From Perkinsus olseni (taxonomy: Eukaryota > Perkinsozoa > Perkinsida > Perkinsidae), in NCBI GenBank assembly GCA_013115135.1, contig JABANP010000087.1, forward strand, positions 1 through 64,000: a DNA stretch of 64,000 nt, given 5' to 3'. Every line of letters starts with the position of its first letter. Positions within the stretch are counted from its first letter, which is position 1. Position numbers and translations under genes: made by a program. Below, piece by piece: positions 14,601 through 26,763 of the stretch. A model generated the notes under the pieces. That model was not told where the DNA came from. It saw nothing but the letters and a program-made list of their open reading frames with translations, and did not search any database.

Positions 14601-17600
14601 CCTCCGCTACGTGTGGACGCTTGGTTCCCTAAACGATTCACTCGACATCACTAGCAGGAGGAGCAGCGGCTGCCTACTAAGATCGTCTTGTTAGAGTCAG
14701 AGTAGACCTCCGGAGTGAGACCAACCTCCACTCGAACGACCATGGCCCCTGTCGCCTCCGAAGGGAGAGACTGGGGGGCTCAGAGGCTTACAACTCAGAA
14801 CGTTGCGTGAAAGGTAGGAGGCAGTAGCGACCTCTGGCGCTTGCCCATCAGAGTCGTACATGAAAGTAAAGACGATCCACGTTCGGAAACTTATCCGAGA
14901 GCGGGCAGCAACAGTAGCGTGGAAGTGGCTGTCAGACGTACGACAGGAGCGTCCTCCACTGCGCTTACCACCATTTGCAGGTGATCTGGCTAGGTGCGAT
15001 GACTCGGAAGCGATTACCGTGAATGAGAAGGCTCCCTTGGAGAGGGAGGCTGTGCCACACCTGAATGCGACTTGGCGAATCACATGCCTAGAAGCCCGAT
15101 GTGGCAACGCAGAGGTATCGACTCACCCGGGAAGGTGAGATGTTCGACACGGCCGGCGGGGAGTAGAAGAACCACTGAGTCCTGTCGCTGGTGAAGTCGA
15201 TGCTATTCGCTGACACTTCGAGATACCTGATCAACACGTTTCCTACTGGCGGCAGCAACTCGCTCGACCAGAAATTAGAGGAAAAGGTTAACGAATGGAC
15301 GCTCTGCAGACTCACCCTAAAAGACCGTCCGTTTCGACGCCACCAGCGAGTCGACGCTCTTCTGGCAAGGCTGGGGCGGTACAAATAGCGTAGGAGTCCG
15401 CCGGCGATGATGGATCAGTGGAGATACCAACCTGTACTTTAAACACTTTTTCATCGAACAAGCTCAGACGAGTGACCACCTCCAACGCCGGAGTCACTCC
15501 CAGATCGAGCCAGCGGCAGTACACTGGCGGGCTCAGACCGGTGCCCAGCAAAGTCACGTTCATCGGCTCATCCCATCTCCCCGGCTGGGAAGGGAAGCAC
15601 GTCAACGATCCTCTGCCGTCTGACGTATTCGTAAGTGAGGTTGCCGAAAAAGTCCAAACCGTTGAAGGATAGCATGACCTAGCGAAAAGTACATCAGAAC
15701 AGGACCTCAACAAAGACAGGATGTTGGGCTAACCAGAAAGCGGCCCAAAGGTGCCAGCCTACCTGTACGGTCCCCTCGCACTCTTCCCCGCGAGACTGGC
15801 CCCCCATCGCCACATCACAAGGCGGTGCAGTGCACTGGACATGCTCAGAGTCGAACCAATCCTTAGCTGCCAGCGGCGCCTGCCCGAATTGGCACTGCAG
15901 CAGTACTGAGTTCACCAGATTCGTCCCTGATATGGACCAGTCTCTGCCTTACGAAGAATTCCAGCAGCTTCTCACCATTGACAAGAATTTCTGTACCGCC
16001 ACTGAAGTATCCCCGCGTCGGGTAAAGACTTAGAAGCGTTGATGGAGGAAGGGTTGTGACACTCTTGCCTGTGTCGAAGTACTCGACCCCGTCGAGGGTC
16101 ATCTTGAAGGGATGAACTCCGACCATTAACGGTGGCGTCGTACACTGCATAACCTGAGAAAGCGAACAACCGATCGCATCTCGTTACGCAGAGGGTCTGT
16201 ACTTCTCGTCACTGACCTGCGATGATATGAAAGTCGCTGGGGCTGTCTCATTGCCGAACTTGCACCCGAGTGCGGGAGAGTCCGTGAATTTGCTTCCAAT
16301 GATTAGAATCAAAGTGCCCCCTCCCGAAACGGCCATATCGGGCGACAAAGCATCCACGACGAAATCCTCGACATAGGAGAATGCAGCCTGAACGAAAAGG
16401 GAGTGACTACTAACGCCACAGCGAGTGAAAGACTCACCAAAATCGGGGAATAGCTGTTGCCAAGGTCGAAGGACAGCTGTACGAGAACATCTGCGGGTGC
16501 CGATGCGCCGAGGTCAATCTGATTCAATCAGTGAGGTACGAGGGCGATTGAGTCGCCTACTTCGGCCAAGGGAGGAGCCAGACACCAAAGGGTGGTCGAA
16601 TTGGCTACATATGCCACTACTTCCACGGTCCCGAACCTGTATGAAAGATCGCTCACAGCCCACTGCACAAAAGTCGCTACCCGGATTTGAACCGGGGTTG
16701 TCACGGCCACAACGTGACGTCCTAACCACTAGACGATAGCGACTCGATAAGTCTCAGATACGACCGTGATAGGCGAGGATCGTGGTTATTATACCTACCG
16801 GCATAGCGCAAATCCTCTTGGGAGTCCTGTTACGAAGTTTGTGCCTCGGATCGTAACATTAGCCCCACCAAGGGACGCCAAAGTCTGCCTCGGAGACAGC
16901 ACGTAGTGGGCCTCGCGTGCAGATATCAGTCCATGCTGACTGAATCCACCCGGCGCCCGTACGCTATAGAACGCCGCAGGGGCTCTCGCAAAGGAGACTT
17001 CCAGCGTCAGCGCAGTGCCCGGTGCCTCGGCTTCACTAGCCGAAAAAGGCAGCACTCTGAACTTTGACGGCACTCCGCATTGAAACGAAGACGTTTCGAA
17101 ATCCAAGCGGCCAATCGCAACAACTGTCTGGTTCCATCTGCATATGACGGTGGCAGAGACGTTCGGAAAATGACGGCCGGATACCGTGACCGAACCTCCG
17201 CCAACGACGGAGCCGAGTGGGGGATAGATGAGGCTGAACTCGGGATGCCGGTGGTAGTAAAAGGTCGCAGTTCTATCGGTGATGGGAGAGAATGTCAGAC
17301 CCGCGTCCATGCTCACCTAACGAGAATCGTGTCGAAAAGGAGAACGCCGCCAAGGAGCAGCTACCTGGACGTGATATGTCCCAGTAGCCTCCATTTGCGG
17401 AGCCTCGCAGTCAATGGTGCGGTGAGTTGCATTCCACCTCCCAGGAGTAGCTACACTGCCGAAACGACAGACTATCAGGAAATCAGCTCTGCCCGGGAAG
17501 CCGCTTCGCCCCGACGTGTGTAGATGCACCGTGACATTGCCATCGATCAGACCCATCGAAGGCTCACAGCGTACAACCGAGTACTGGGAGATGTCAATTG

Positions 17601-19700
17601 GCCAACTGCTGTACAGCATAGGTAGAATGCGACTCGAGTTTATCAAAGTCGGCAGAAGGTTCGCGGCCATTGCACTCGCCTTGTACATTTGTAGACCAGT
17701 AATATTAGAGCTCGTTTGATTGAACGGTGCACGGATTGAGTGTGCAAGCTGACAAGATGTGAGTGGAAACTCCCGTACGGTTACGGCTGCGCCCTACCGG
17801 TGGCCAGACTGGCGGCGGCTCTTCTGGCAGGGGAGGGAAGACCGATTCGTAAACTATCGCAATATCAACGGGCAGCGCCCAATGCACCTACAGGAAGTTA
17901 CTTGAGAGGGACGTCGCTGTAAGGTCTCCCACCTTCTCCAGCGATACCGTCAAAGTTCCTCGCCCATACCCTGGTCTTGAACCCACTCCAGGCGGTAGTT
18001 GACACATGCATGCTGATGTGTTCAGGAAAACAGCTTCTACGATGTACCTGAGGAGATCTATACCGCGAGGAATCGAACCCTGTGTTAACACCTTCCATCG
18101 AACATGCACGACAGCGCCTCAGAGTCCGAAAAGTTCCTTCCAATGACAGTCACGTTCACATCACTCTCGAACGTAACGGTATCTGATCCACGGTGGTAAA
18201 AATCAGAGAATGGACCCTGGCCGAGCTGTACAGAGTTACCTGGCGAAGTCCTCTCGATCGTCGGGGCGGTAGTCCAACTGAAGACTGGTGTTGCTACTCC
18301 CTCAGCTGAGACTAACTCGTTCGACTCCCAGCAGCGGAGCTCAAGCTGATCTATCACAACAGGGAACCTGGCGGGCAGCTAAGATGTTGAGATGGCTGCT
18401 AGCGGTTGTCGCCATGCTACCCAGGAGACCGCAGCTGCAATTTCGCGTGCGTAGTGTTCAAAAGCGTAGTAGCCAGAGCCCGCTGGACACCGGCGTAAAA
18501 GGAGCAATTCAAGGGAGGGTGGGTGTAAGGCAGGTCCTCACCAACCTGTCGAGGATACACGGTCGATAACAGCTGTGCGGCAATGGTAATCAAGCTCGAC
18601 CTACCACAGTGACCCAGGCGAATCCCTTTCCGATGGACCATGGATAAGATGTCGGGAAAATGGCATCTATATACGCTTCGCTCCAGTATCTGGCAAAGAT
18701 CAGATTACAAACGAGAAGGCTGGCATGTTGCCAAGACCGAAAATATAAGGGCTGTGCCGAGAATTGAACTCGGGACCTCTCGCACCCTAAGCGAGAATCA
18801 TACCACTAGACCACACAGCCACACAGCACACTCTCATAAGTCCCGGGGTCATATAGTCCTTCGAACACCTCCCACTAATGGCCTACGTGAATGCAAACTC
18901 CCGCGCGTTGCCAGCAACAAGCTTGGACCCTATCCATAGCGTTACAGAACCTGAAAGGCTCGACATTGTGGGACTTGAAACACCGAAAACTAGGTGGTGC
19001 CTATCTGAAACCAGTCCTGCCTAGAATCAACAGATCCGTTGAATAACACAGTTGCTCCCTATCAACACTCAAATCACCACAGAATATGCCTATTGAACCT
19101 ACCCGAGGAGTTTGTAGGCGGCACAGCACACCAGGCTTTTGTATCACTGACGAAATGCATTCCGCTGTACCCTCGATTCCCAAAGATACACACGGGTGGG
19201 GATTCAAGCTTCTTGACGTGCACAGGGAAATTCACACCCGTGATCCATACCTTGGCTGAACCTCGCGTAGATGCGTGGTGAGGGCTCACGGTACGGTAGT
19301 CAGCAGCCGGTCGAATCAAAATTGCAATTTGATCCGTCTGATAGACGGGCTGCGATAAGGTTTCCAGCCGCAACCAAATCGCTCGTGCCGCAAAGCTTCC
19401 AGTGAACGGAAGTTTGCACTCCACCGCTGACTCGTTAATAACAACCGCCGCTACGCGATGGCCATCGCCCATCTTGCATACCAACAGATCAATCCAGTCA
19501 TCGAAGTACTGGCCCAGTAGGGTGACAATCACAGACCGTGGCGTTGACTCGATCTCGCGCGGCCAAGAAGACCGGAGTACGGGCATAAGCGGGGGCTCAG
19601 GTGGGAAACGCGTATCGAATGGTCGAGGGGGCAATAGACCTGCAATGAACTGTGATTATTCCTACACGGCATTAGAGAGAATGATGCTGTCGGAGAATTA
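2612..19700 (-). CDS. giant TIG / GCC2-GCC3 domain multipass membrane protein (many exons)
   Basis: One minus-strand gene appears to fill about 17 kb. From the 5' side (high coordinates) it encodes a run of TIG/IPT immunoglobulin-like domains, then cysteine-rich GCC2/GCC3 (ephrin-receptor-like) repeats, then several transmembrane helices and a charged tail. Proteins of this order occur in alveolates and oomycetes as large surface proteins; ligand and role are unknown. Checked junctions give in-phase GT-AG splices. For example, the codon CG|G joins across 16798-16637, and near the C-terminus ELAHG joins KIYDYMLY across about 70 nt. The last exons run YELLGDAL into VTAGKRLTEDEERR and end in KKRHRKS with a stop at 2612. 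The true start, which should carry a signal peptide, was not found; 19700 is approximate. A split near 5.2 kb into two genes remains possible but a phase-compatible splice exists. Confidence 0.62.
3900..7700 (-). other. multipass transmembrane block of the giant gene
   Basis: Several minus-strand exons read as hydrophobic helices: about 7.55 kb (FMLLWPIQGVCIASLLVVV), 7.2 kb (SFLLAGLMMLW), 6.93 kb (LLWCSILLVLALMVMMEF), 6.68 kb (NFIVGFTFMMMAAEAVF), 5.10 kb (APMVIAFIIAF), 4.92 kb and 4.37 kb (FIVAYYTWGMIMTLLGI). Between them is the conserved-looking cytoplasmic stretch IYDYMLYAKWRW...RWLFDDPRFDQS at 4.6-4.7 kb. The exons downstream, to 2612, are charged and read as a cytoplasmic tail. Helix number is a by-eye count. 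Confidence 0.6.
5247..5300 (-). pseudogene. tRNA-like 3' fragment
   Basis: The minus strand holds an intact T arm (GTGGG, TTCGAAC, CCCAC) followed by AGCTGTC, which would be the 3' acceptor strand of a Leu/Ser-type tRNA. No matching 5' acceptor strand or D arm was found within 100 nt upstream, so this looks like a truncated copy. It falls in a probable intron of the giant gene. Confidence 0.4.
10770..14000 (-). other. GCC2/GCC3 cysteine-repeat block of the giant gene
   Basis: Minus-strand exons repeat the motif C-P-x-G-x-[YF]-C with a following C-x-x-C, as in CPSGYYQNHTG (about 13.7 kb), CPPGFYCPPGS (13.3 kb), CKPGTYQDEIGQVTC (12.2 kb), CRPGTYRSIGD (11.9 kb) and CPAGFYCKQATG (11.3 kb). This is the GCC2/GCC3 (ephrin-receptor-like) pattern. 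The block sits between TIG domains and the membrane part, as expected for an ectodomain stalk. Each repeat tends to occupy its own short exon. Confidence 0.72.
16673..16743 (-). tRNA. tRNA-His (GTG), nested in an intron
   Basis: The 7-bp acceptor stem GTCGCTA/TAGCGAC is perfect. The anticodon stem TCACG/CGTGA closes the loop TTGTGGC (anticodon GTG), and the T arm is CCCGG/CCGGG with loop TTCAAAT. The gene lies on the same strand as, and inside, the 162-nt GT-AG intron 16798-16637 of the giant TIG gene. Removing that intron keeps the TIG reading frame. Confidence 0.92.
18750..18820 (-). tRNA. tRNA-Pro (AGG)
   Basis: The acceptor stem GGCTGTG/CACAGCC is perfect. The anticodon stem TCTCGC/GCGAGA closes a loop TTAGGGT (anticodon AGG), and the T arm and B box GAGTTCAATTC are intact. 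It lies between TIG-coding exons of the giant gene (19074 and above; about 18660 and below) on the same strand, so it is probably also intronic. Confidence 0.93.
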
Positions 19701-21260
19701 GTGAGTCGAGCTCTCGCAGCCTAACGTTAAGCGGTTCATAATGAACCGTTCATTACCATGTTACGATACGACGCTACAGTCGAACTTCGATGAGTTCTTT
19801 CCATTCGTTCGTATAGAAGGCCAATCGAGCCATGTTCACACTTGAATGATGCGCCCGCTCAATTCACCAGGAATTTTCACATGACAACCTTGCTAGCTCT
19901 AGGGGTGAGGAGAGTGTGCACTGATAGTCTATACTTTGCGCTCAGGAAGACGCAGATCACGAGAAAATCTGGCTAAACCTCGAGCCTAAATGATTTAGGG
20001 AATTGCCGAATGATACATTCCACGATCCCTCTCCTAGCATTACCGCAGTTTTCTCTGCAGGACTCATAGGCCACTAGGGAGCCCACCAAATTCATCAGCA
20101 ATAACATCAGCATGTGCCCTATAGGTATGAAGGAGTAGCCATTTCTGTAAACTGGCTGAGATCAGATCAGTAAAGTCCGTATTCACCACAACCTACCCAG
20201 AATCCTCCGCTACCTTCTTCACCATAACACGTACCACATGAACGGGGTAATCGCATAAACACAACGGTAATTCAAAGGCCCATCGCGATGCTTAGTATAC
20301 TGCTGGCTCATTGACTCGCGCATCTTGCTAGCAATGGAAGTATTTTGATGAAAGGTCAGGAATCGCTTTCGGACTTATCACCCGCTCTTATAAACATTAT
20401 CGCGCAGAAATCCTCGGAACGCCACCCCCAAGGAACAACTCAACACGTACTGCAACAGCAGATAGAATGGCTGGCGCAAAATTTTTGCGGCAAAAATTGT
20501 AATGTAGTCAGCCGGGACCACTCAGCCAGGTTAGGCTGCATCAGCGCGGAAATGAAATCACCAGCGAAATACGGCAAGGATGAATTCGACAAGAAGGTTC
20601 GGTAATTCACACGCAGTGAAAGATCTTGCGCAGTAAGGCTGTAGGTGTACGGCGGAGAATTATACTCGCCCGCCCGAAAATCGAAAAGATATATTGAAAG
20701 ATTGTTTCTTGTCCTGCTGGGGGTCATGACGTGAACAGTTCATTTCATGGAGTTCAATCTGAAGGCACTTTATGAGCGCAGAAACTCGAGAACGGGATTA
20801 ACGTGTAGAAATCGATTCTGAGTTGCGGAATGACTTTACTGAACAGGAGGGGCTCCCCATTGACAGTTGGCCATTGAGGAGTCCCCAAGCAGTGGACAGT
20901 CTTTCCCTGGCTTCCAGAGTGCTCCCAGGATGAGTTAGACGCATCAAGTTTACTTCCTCCGATCCTTGCTTGATTGAGTTTGCACGTTACCTTGCGGGTT
21001 CAATGACAGATGACGATGATGAGCCCGGCTGATGCTCACAGAGTCGGTTACCCAGCTGATTCGCCGTCACCAACCAAAGATAGAACCTCCATGCAACGAC
21101 ATCCACAGGATATCTACTAAATCAACCCTTGGCCTCCATGATGCTGAGCATTCCCTGCACGTGTGATTACCGTTGACTAGCTTTTTATTAATACGCGTTG
21201 GGTTCAGTGGCAGCGTCAATCGAGCTGTATCGTCGCCTGAGTTTTCTAATATTCTTCCGT
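19701..21260 (+). other. divergent intergenic region, no supported gene
   Basis: This separates the start region of the giant minus-strand gene from the plus-strand sortilin gene and should hold both promoters. Two overlapping antisense ORFs (20345-20605 + and 20440-20727 -) are open, but neither shows family motifs. The minus one could be an unrecognised 5' exon of the giant gene. No TATA-like or repeat element stood out. Confidence 0.4.
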
Positions 21261-24200
21261 ATGCGAGCAGCCCTCCTCTCCTTGCTCTTTCTAGTAGCAG
21301 GTGTCGTAACCGCCCTTCAAACCAACAAGAAGGTGTCAGTGAAAGAAGTTGTACGCAACCGTTTCCTATCCTCTGGTAACCTCTCCATCCCTCAGGTCTT
21401 CGACAGCGCTGTTGCTGATATAATATGGCTTGGCTCGGACAGTAAAATCGTTATCGTTCGAACCAGCCGAGGAAGGGTCTACAGGTGGGACAAGCCGCCC
21501 CTTGCCGCATACCAGTTCGCTACTCCCAGATCAATCAACGGCGGTGACGTATGGGATGAGATCACGGATGCGCTTGTCGGAAGCAACTCCGCCAAGTGAG
21601 CCTTGAGCCACCTCTGCGTCGACCTAGAGTGTCGACAGGACCTACGCTGACTACAGCAGCTCTGGTAGCCGTGATTTCTATCTTACCTCGATTGCAGCTA
21701 ATGACAATGACAAGAACATGGTCCTGGCTGTATCCAATCACAGAGTATACTCATACCGCTCTATGAGCGACCTATGATTTATCCGTCAGGTCCACTTCAT
21801 CAGCGATGATGCTGGTCAGCGTTGGCGTGTCGTGAAGTACAAGGGCATACATTCTTATCACTTTTCCATCCAGTTCGGCCGAAGTAGGTTACTCACCACA
21901 AGTACCGTCATCACCATAACCTATTTGTCAGGTGGGCCCTCATGTCTACATGGACCGAAGCGTGTGATTCCCGAACCACCCGAAGCGATGCCGATGTCGA
22001 CCCTTGCCATCACTCTCTTTTCCTCACCCAGGTATAAGCGAACGACTTGCGAGCTGCTATATCGTAGCATCCCGTGGGAAGCGTCACCCCGGAAGCCTTC
22101 GTCCTTCATTCGCCATCTACGGCGGCTCGCTCCATTATATTTCGTGTCGTCCCTATTCCTTAGAGTACTCAACCCTGCTTTTTAGGATGGCGGCCGTACC
22201 TTCCTTCTCGTACAATCGTATGTTGTCCAGTTCGACTGGGGTGACAGGGCCTTCGGTCAAGAGGATAGAATCTATCTAACACACTTCAGGTGAAGGCGGT
22301 GTGCGTCAATCACAGTGTTCACGTGGACCAACTTTGCAGGTCCAAGACAGGCGACCAGCCTAAGCTCACTCTGTGGTCCCCCGGAGTTGACTTTGCTTTC
22401 AGCGATGACATGGGTAGGGTATCGTGATGCGATGTGGCTCTGTAAATAACTTTCACGTCCACGAAACCTCCAATCCTCCGGTGACTTCCCTGAGCAACTT
22501 TGAACGATGTTGGCCGGCGGTATTTTCGGCTCCCCTCAGGCCACACCTTCTATCAGGCTGTATCCCAAGGCAACAAGTTTCTCATTAGCAACGGCTTCAT
22601 TTTTGTAGCCAAACTAGTGGATAAGCGTAGGCTGCCTAGGCTCTATGATGCGTGAATCGCGGTCATCGAACCTGCCTGTTCTCCTTGATGCTGCCAAGAC
22701 CAAGTTGGATTGGAGTGATGTTGTCTTCGTATGGATTAGGCTCTCAGAGCGTGAAGCTCATGGTATCCGCTGATGGTGGGGACCATTTCGAGGCGGCGCG
22801 CCTTCCAGTCAAACTCGAGGAGAAAAGTTACACTATACTGGACACCAGCGAAGGTGCATCTGCTGCTGGACTCCTGTGGTCGGTTAAGTATCCACTTTAG
22901 GTGCTGTCATGCTTCACGTTAATCACGAGTCCCCTGGCAGCGGAGGGATCGGCAATGTTTACGTCAGCGACAAGGACGGTGTCCGATACAGTCTCAGCCT
23001 ACCTAATAACGTATGTTCGAGGATAAGCCTCGGCAACGAGTGGCCACCATTATATTCGATATCTGTATTTTCTGACTCTTGTGGCTACCTGTGTATCTTC
23101 CCATGAATCCTAGTTCGCTCGATAGTTTCGGCTATTCGTCGTAGTATAACCGTCCAAGCTAAGATGAGCGTAGTTAATCGTTGTATCCCGTAGCGCCGGG
23201 GCATCATCGATGACTCATCAACAATATAGGGAAATGAGTTGAAGATATGCATATCCATCCGCTATCATCTTTATGAGAGATTGAACGACTGAGCTGGCTC
23301 GGTGTTCACTTGTCATGTCATCTCTTCATCAGGTACGAGGGAGTAACGGTGACTGTGAGTTCGACAAAGTAGCTTCGCTGGAAGGAGTATACATGGCCAA
23401 CTTCATGGACACTGATTTCGACAATGATGGCTACGAGGAGGATATCATGTCTGACGATGTAAGAGCTGCGCAAGCTGCGCTACTATGCTCCGCAGTGTGC
23501 AGAGTTCTTTCTCCGCTGCTAACGAGCTCGCTCCATTGAAATTGGCTGATCTTCAGGAGTCGGAAGACGCTAGTTTCGGGATGAGCCGCCATCATGGCCG
23601 AGGGAAAAGTGGCAAGGACGAGAGCCTCATACGTGAGAGTCGCCACAGTGCATCGACGCCTTATGAATGAGACCCCGGCAGGCACCGTGATATCATTTGA
23701 TAAGGGTGGCGTGTGGTCCTATCTAATCCCGCCCAGAGTGGATTCTAGAGGCAAGGCAATTGATTGCCCTAGGGATAGGTACGGGGCTATCTGTAATATG
23801 ATACGTCTTATCTGGCCACTCCAGGTGTTTTCTCCATTTGCATGGCATCACCAACTTCCACAACTACGCTCCCATTCTACTCATTGGAAACGGCTGTAGG
23901 GCTCATCATGGGCACCGGTAATTGACTCACGACTACGTTTGGCGCACAACTCGGCGAACAGCCTCGTACGATGTATGTGCATCGTCACAAGCCTTCCAGT
24001 GGCTCGACTATCTTCCGTTCAGTAATGCCAAACAAGGCTAGCTAATTCTGTTAGGTAACGTCGGCCCTTATCTTCGGTTCGAGAAGGATGAAGTGAACAC
24101 TTACCTGTCTCGTGATGGTGGTCTTACTTGGATTGAAGCACACAAAGGTGAGATTTGCGGTCAGGTGCGAACTGTGTATCATTTTCTCTTCGTTCCTTCA

Positions 24201-26763
24201 ACAACCTAGCTCAGTGGATTACCGTGCAGCATACATCAGTCGGACTAGAATATTCATAACAAGAAGCCCTTTGGTTATTGTCAGGTGCATATATATACGA
24301 GTTTGGGGATCATGGAGGTCTCGTAGTGATGGCGGATGATATCCAGAAGACTCGTCAAGTGGTGTTCTCTTGGAATGAGGGTCACAGCTGGTGATGCAAC
24401 CGTCCCTTCTGGTTCACGGCGAGATGGGCATTTTTAGGTACGATTTCGATGTATCAGAACATTCCATGGCCGTCGATAACATCGTCACGGAGCCCACCTC
24501 CACCTCGACAAAGTTCCTGATGCATGGCACAAGGAGTGATGCTGGTAAGCCGCTCACGCGGCAAGGATCTAGCAAGCTGTACTTGCCTAATCCAGCAGGG
24601 ATACTCCTGGCCCGTATCGGCATGGGCACGTATTGTCCGAAGCTTGTTAATTTCTCGTAACTCATGCTAAACGCGTCTAGGCATTCAAAGGGCGTTGTTG
24701 GTGAAATCTAGTCCGCGATAAATATCTAGTCCGTATTGTAGGCGTTGTCCATCCAAATTTTCACCCTCATAAAGCTTCAGATTTGATGTCCTTTAATTGC
24801 TTGTCTTGTGGACGCCCGGTACGAACGTAACACTGCGGATTAGGACGCACATATACTGTGCTAAAGCGTCCGAATCCAGCGTTGGGCGCTGGCACTCATG
24901 CAACAGGCGGCAAGGAAGTGGCCCCGAGCAAGCCTGATGGAGTTGGCTCTATCACAGGCCGCTCGAAGGTTCCATCTTCCACTTCAGTACATCTGAGTCA
25001 CTTAGATAATGCCGTCGGCGCTGAATGCTGGACTCGCAGCACTCGTTTCGCAGGTGTTCTCTACCATATCGACTTCGACACCCTGGGGCAACCTCAGTGC
25101 CAGGGCGCGTGGGCGGCCGATTCATCAGGCAGTGATTATGAGACATGGATACCGAGTGACGGGAGGTAGCCGACATGGTGAGAGGCCCTCTTGCCAGACC
25201 AGACTTCTTCAGGACCTCTGGGGATGCGTGCCTGCTAGGGAGGGTAATGAGCTATGTGAGACGGAAAAAAGACTCAGAGTGCTTCAACGGTAATCACTCG
25301 AATCTGGCCCCGTTGCGTCATCTAGATACACTTGTTGATTCGTTTTGTGCTGAGATGTAGTGTGGCTGATGCAACTCAACCGTGTAATTACAGCGCAGTT
25401 ATGAAACACGGGGTAGCAAGCGATGTGGTTTAGCTAACCAGAGTAATTTTGGATTCTTAAATTGTCGCCTGATTTGCCCGTTTGATGTCTAATACGTGAG
25501 CATATTATATGATGCATATAAGTGTTTCTGATGAGTTGGCGAAAACTTGGCATGAAGATAAATCAAAGTTGAGCTTTATCCGCCGTTGCTAGGTGAGAAG
25601 TTCGAGCGTCCTGTTGTACGTCACAACTGTCCCTGTACCCAAGAGGACTTCGACTGTGAGCTTGGTTTCGCCCGAAAGATTGGCGGTACAGACTGCAAAC
25701 CAGTGGATATCGATGCCGTAAGCTGAGTGAAGGCTTGGGCCTCAACGAGTGATGGTCCAGGTACTCACCCCCGCCGAGATGCAGTGCACTTCCTCGGGAG
25801 TATTCTTTGCTGATGCTTATAGGAAGGTTGTCGGAGATACGTGTGAGGGAGGATGGCAACCTCAGAAGGAACGGGTACCGTGTCCGAGCCATAGTCCATT
25901 TTCCAGAGGTAACGCTAGGAATGATCTCCGCCATAACTCGCACCAGAAGAAGTATTTTTATTCAGGAGCGGTTGCGACTCTACTCGTCATCGGCTTCCTA
26001 GTAGCTGTTATGTTCGGTGGTACTTACATCTCTGGGTCTGAGAGGTGGAAGAATACGATTGGCAACTATGGGTTTGAGACGCTTGAGTAGATCCGACGAG
26101 CCACTACTGATTATCACCCTCACTGTGACCCGCGCAGATACGTGAAATACTCGACTATTGGGCGGAGTGCTAAACTTGCTGTCCGGGCTACTGATGATAT
26201 GGGACCAAGCGAGTAAGCTATGCCCTATTGCCTCATGGAATGTAACACTGGCAAATTGTTGGGATATTAAGTGGACCGTGCAGCGCATTAGTGAGGCTTG
26301 CTGACTGCTTTCATTGCAGCTTCGATGATGCCCCGCAACTTGAGCAATATTCCTCGAGTGTTGGCAAGAGTAAAAAGTTCGATGAGAGTGGAGAAGAGCT
26401 CAGGGTAGGTTCAAAACGCCGCGGTGGCAATGCGAGAATGGTCGACTTTCTGTTTCTCTCTCGGTTGTAGAGCATAGAGTCCCCCAGCGGCAGCGAGAGC
26501 TCGGGGGGCGGTGGTATCCCCGACTTGCTCGGAATTGATGGTGAGGACGATGATGCGGCCGACTCGGCAACACAGGTGAATCGGAGCTCCATCGGAAAGG
26601 GGTTTGTCCGGTTCGAATGATTCGAATTTTATCTTATTAGGTTCGGATGCGATCTGGTGGCCTATCCTCTGCCACGGGGGTCGTGCCTAGGCTACAGCCT
26701 CCACCAGCTGGGCCGAGTAGCAGGCCTTCAAATAATGACGGTGATGATGGGCAACTCCTCTAG
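21261..26763 (+). CDS. VPS10-domain sortilin-like sorting receptor (22 exons, one +1 frame break)
   Basis: A type I membrane receptor of the sortilin/Vps10 family, which carries luminal cargo from Golgi to endosome-like compartments. The ATG at 21261 gives a signal peptide ([16 protein letters not shown]). Twenty-two exons joined by GT-AG introns give about 921 residues. They run through VPS10 beta-propeller blades with Asp-box strands ([29 protein letters not shown]) and the C-terminal ten-cysteine part ([38 protein letters not shown]). A membrane helix ([15 protein letters not shown]) and an acidic tail follow. The last exon (26641-26763) ends DDGQLL, a DxxLL-type signal that GGA adaptors read in sortilins. 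If the intron 26576-26640 is retained, the protein instead ends at 26620. Exon 12 (23825-23917) has one extra base near 23874, so the frame is broken unless it is a sequence error or a recoding site. Confidence 0.88.

Larger units (their letters stand above)
14200..19640 (-). other. TIG/IPT domain-coding block of the giant gene
   Basis: Minus-strand exons here carry repeated TIG signatures: a proline-rich entry, a glycine-rich strand of the type GGGSVTVSGRHF, a cysteine strand, and an exit such as VECKLPF or WCLAPP. Clear examples lie at 19074-19634 (two domains), 18085-18357, 17317-17688, 16795-17316 and 15863-16150. Many N-x-S/T sites fit an extracellular location. At least six to eight domains are likely. 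Individual exon ends were checked only for some junctions, so domain count and exact borders are estimates. Confidence 0.7.

Noticed and set aside
20345..20727. Overlapping plus and minus ORFs in the intergenic region
   Set aside because: No motif, no splice partners, and the two strands are equally open.
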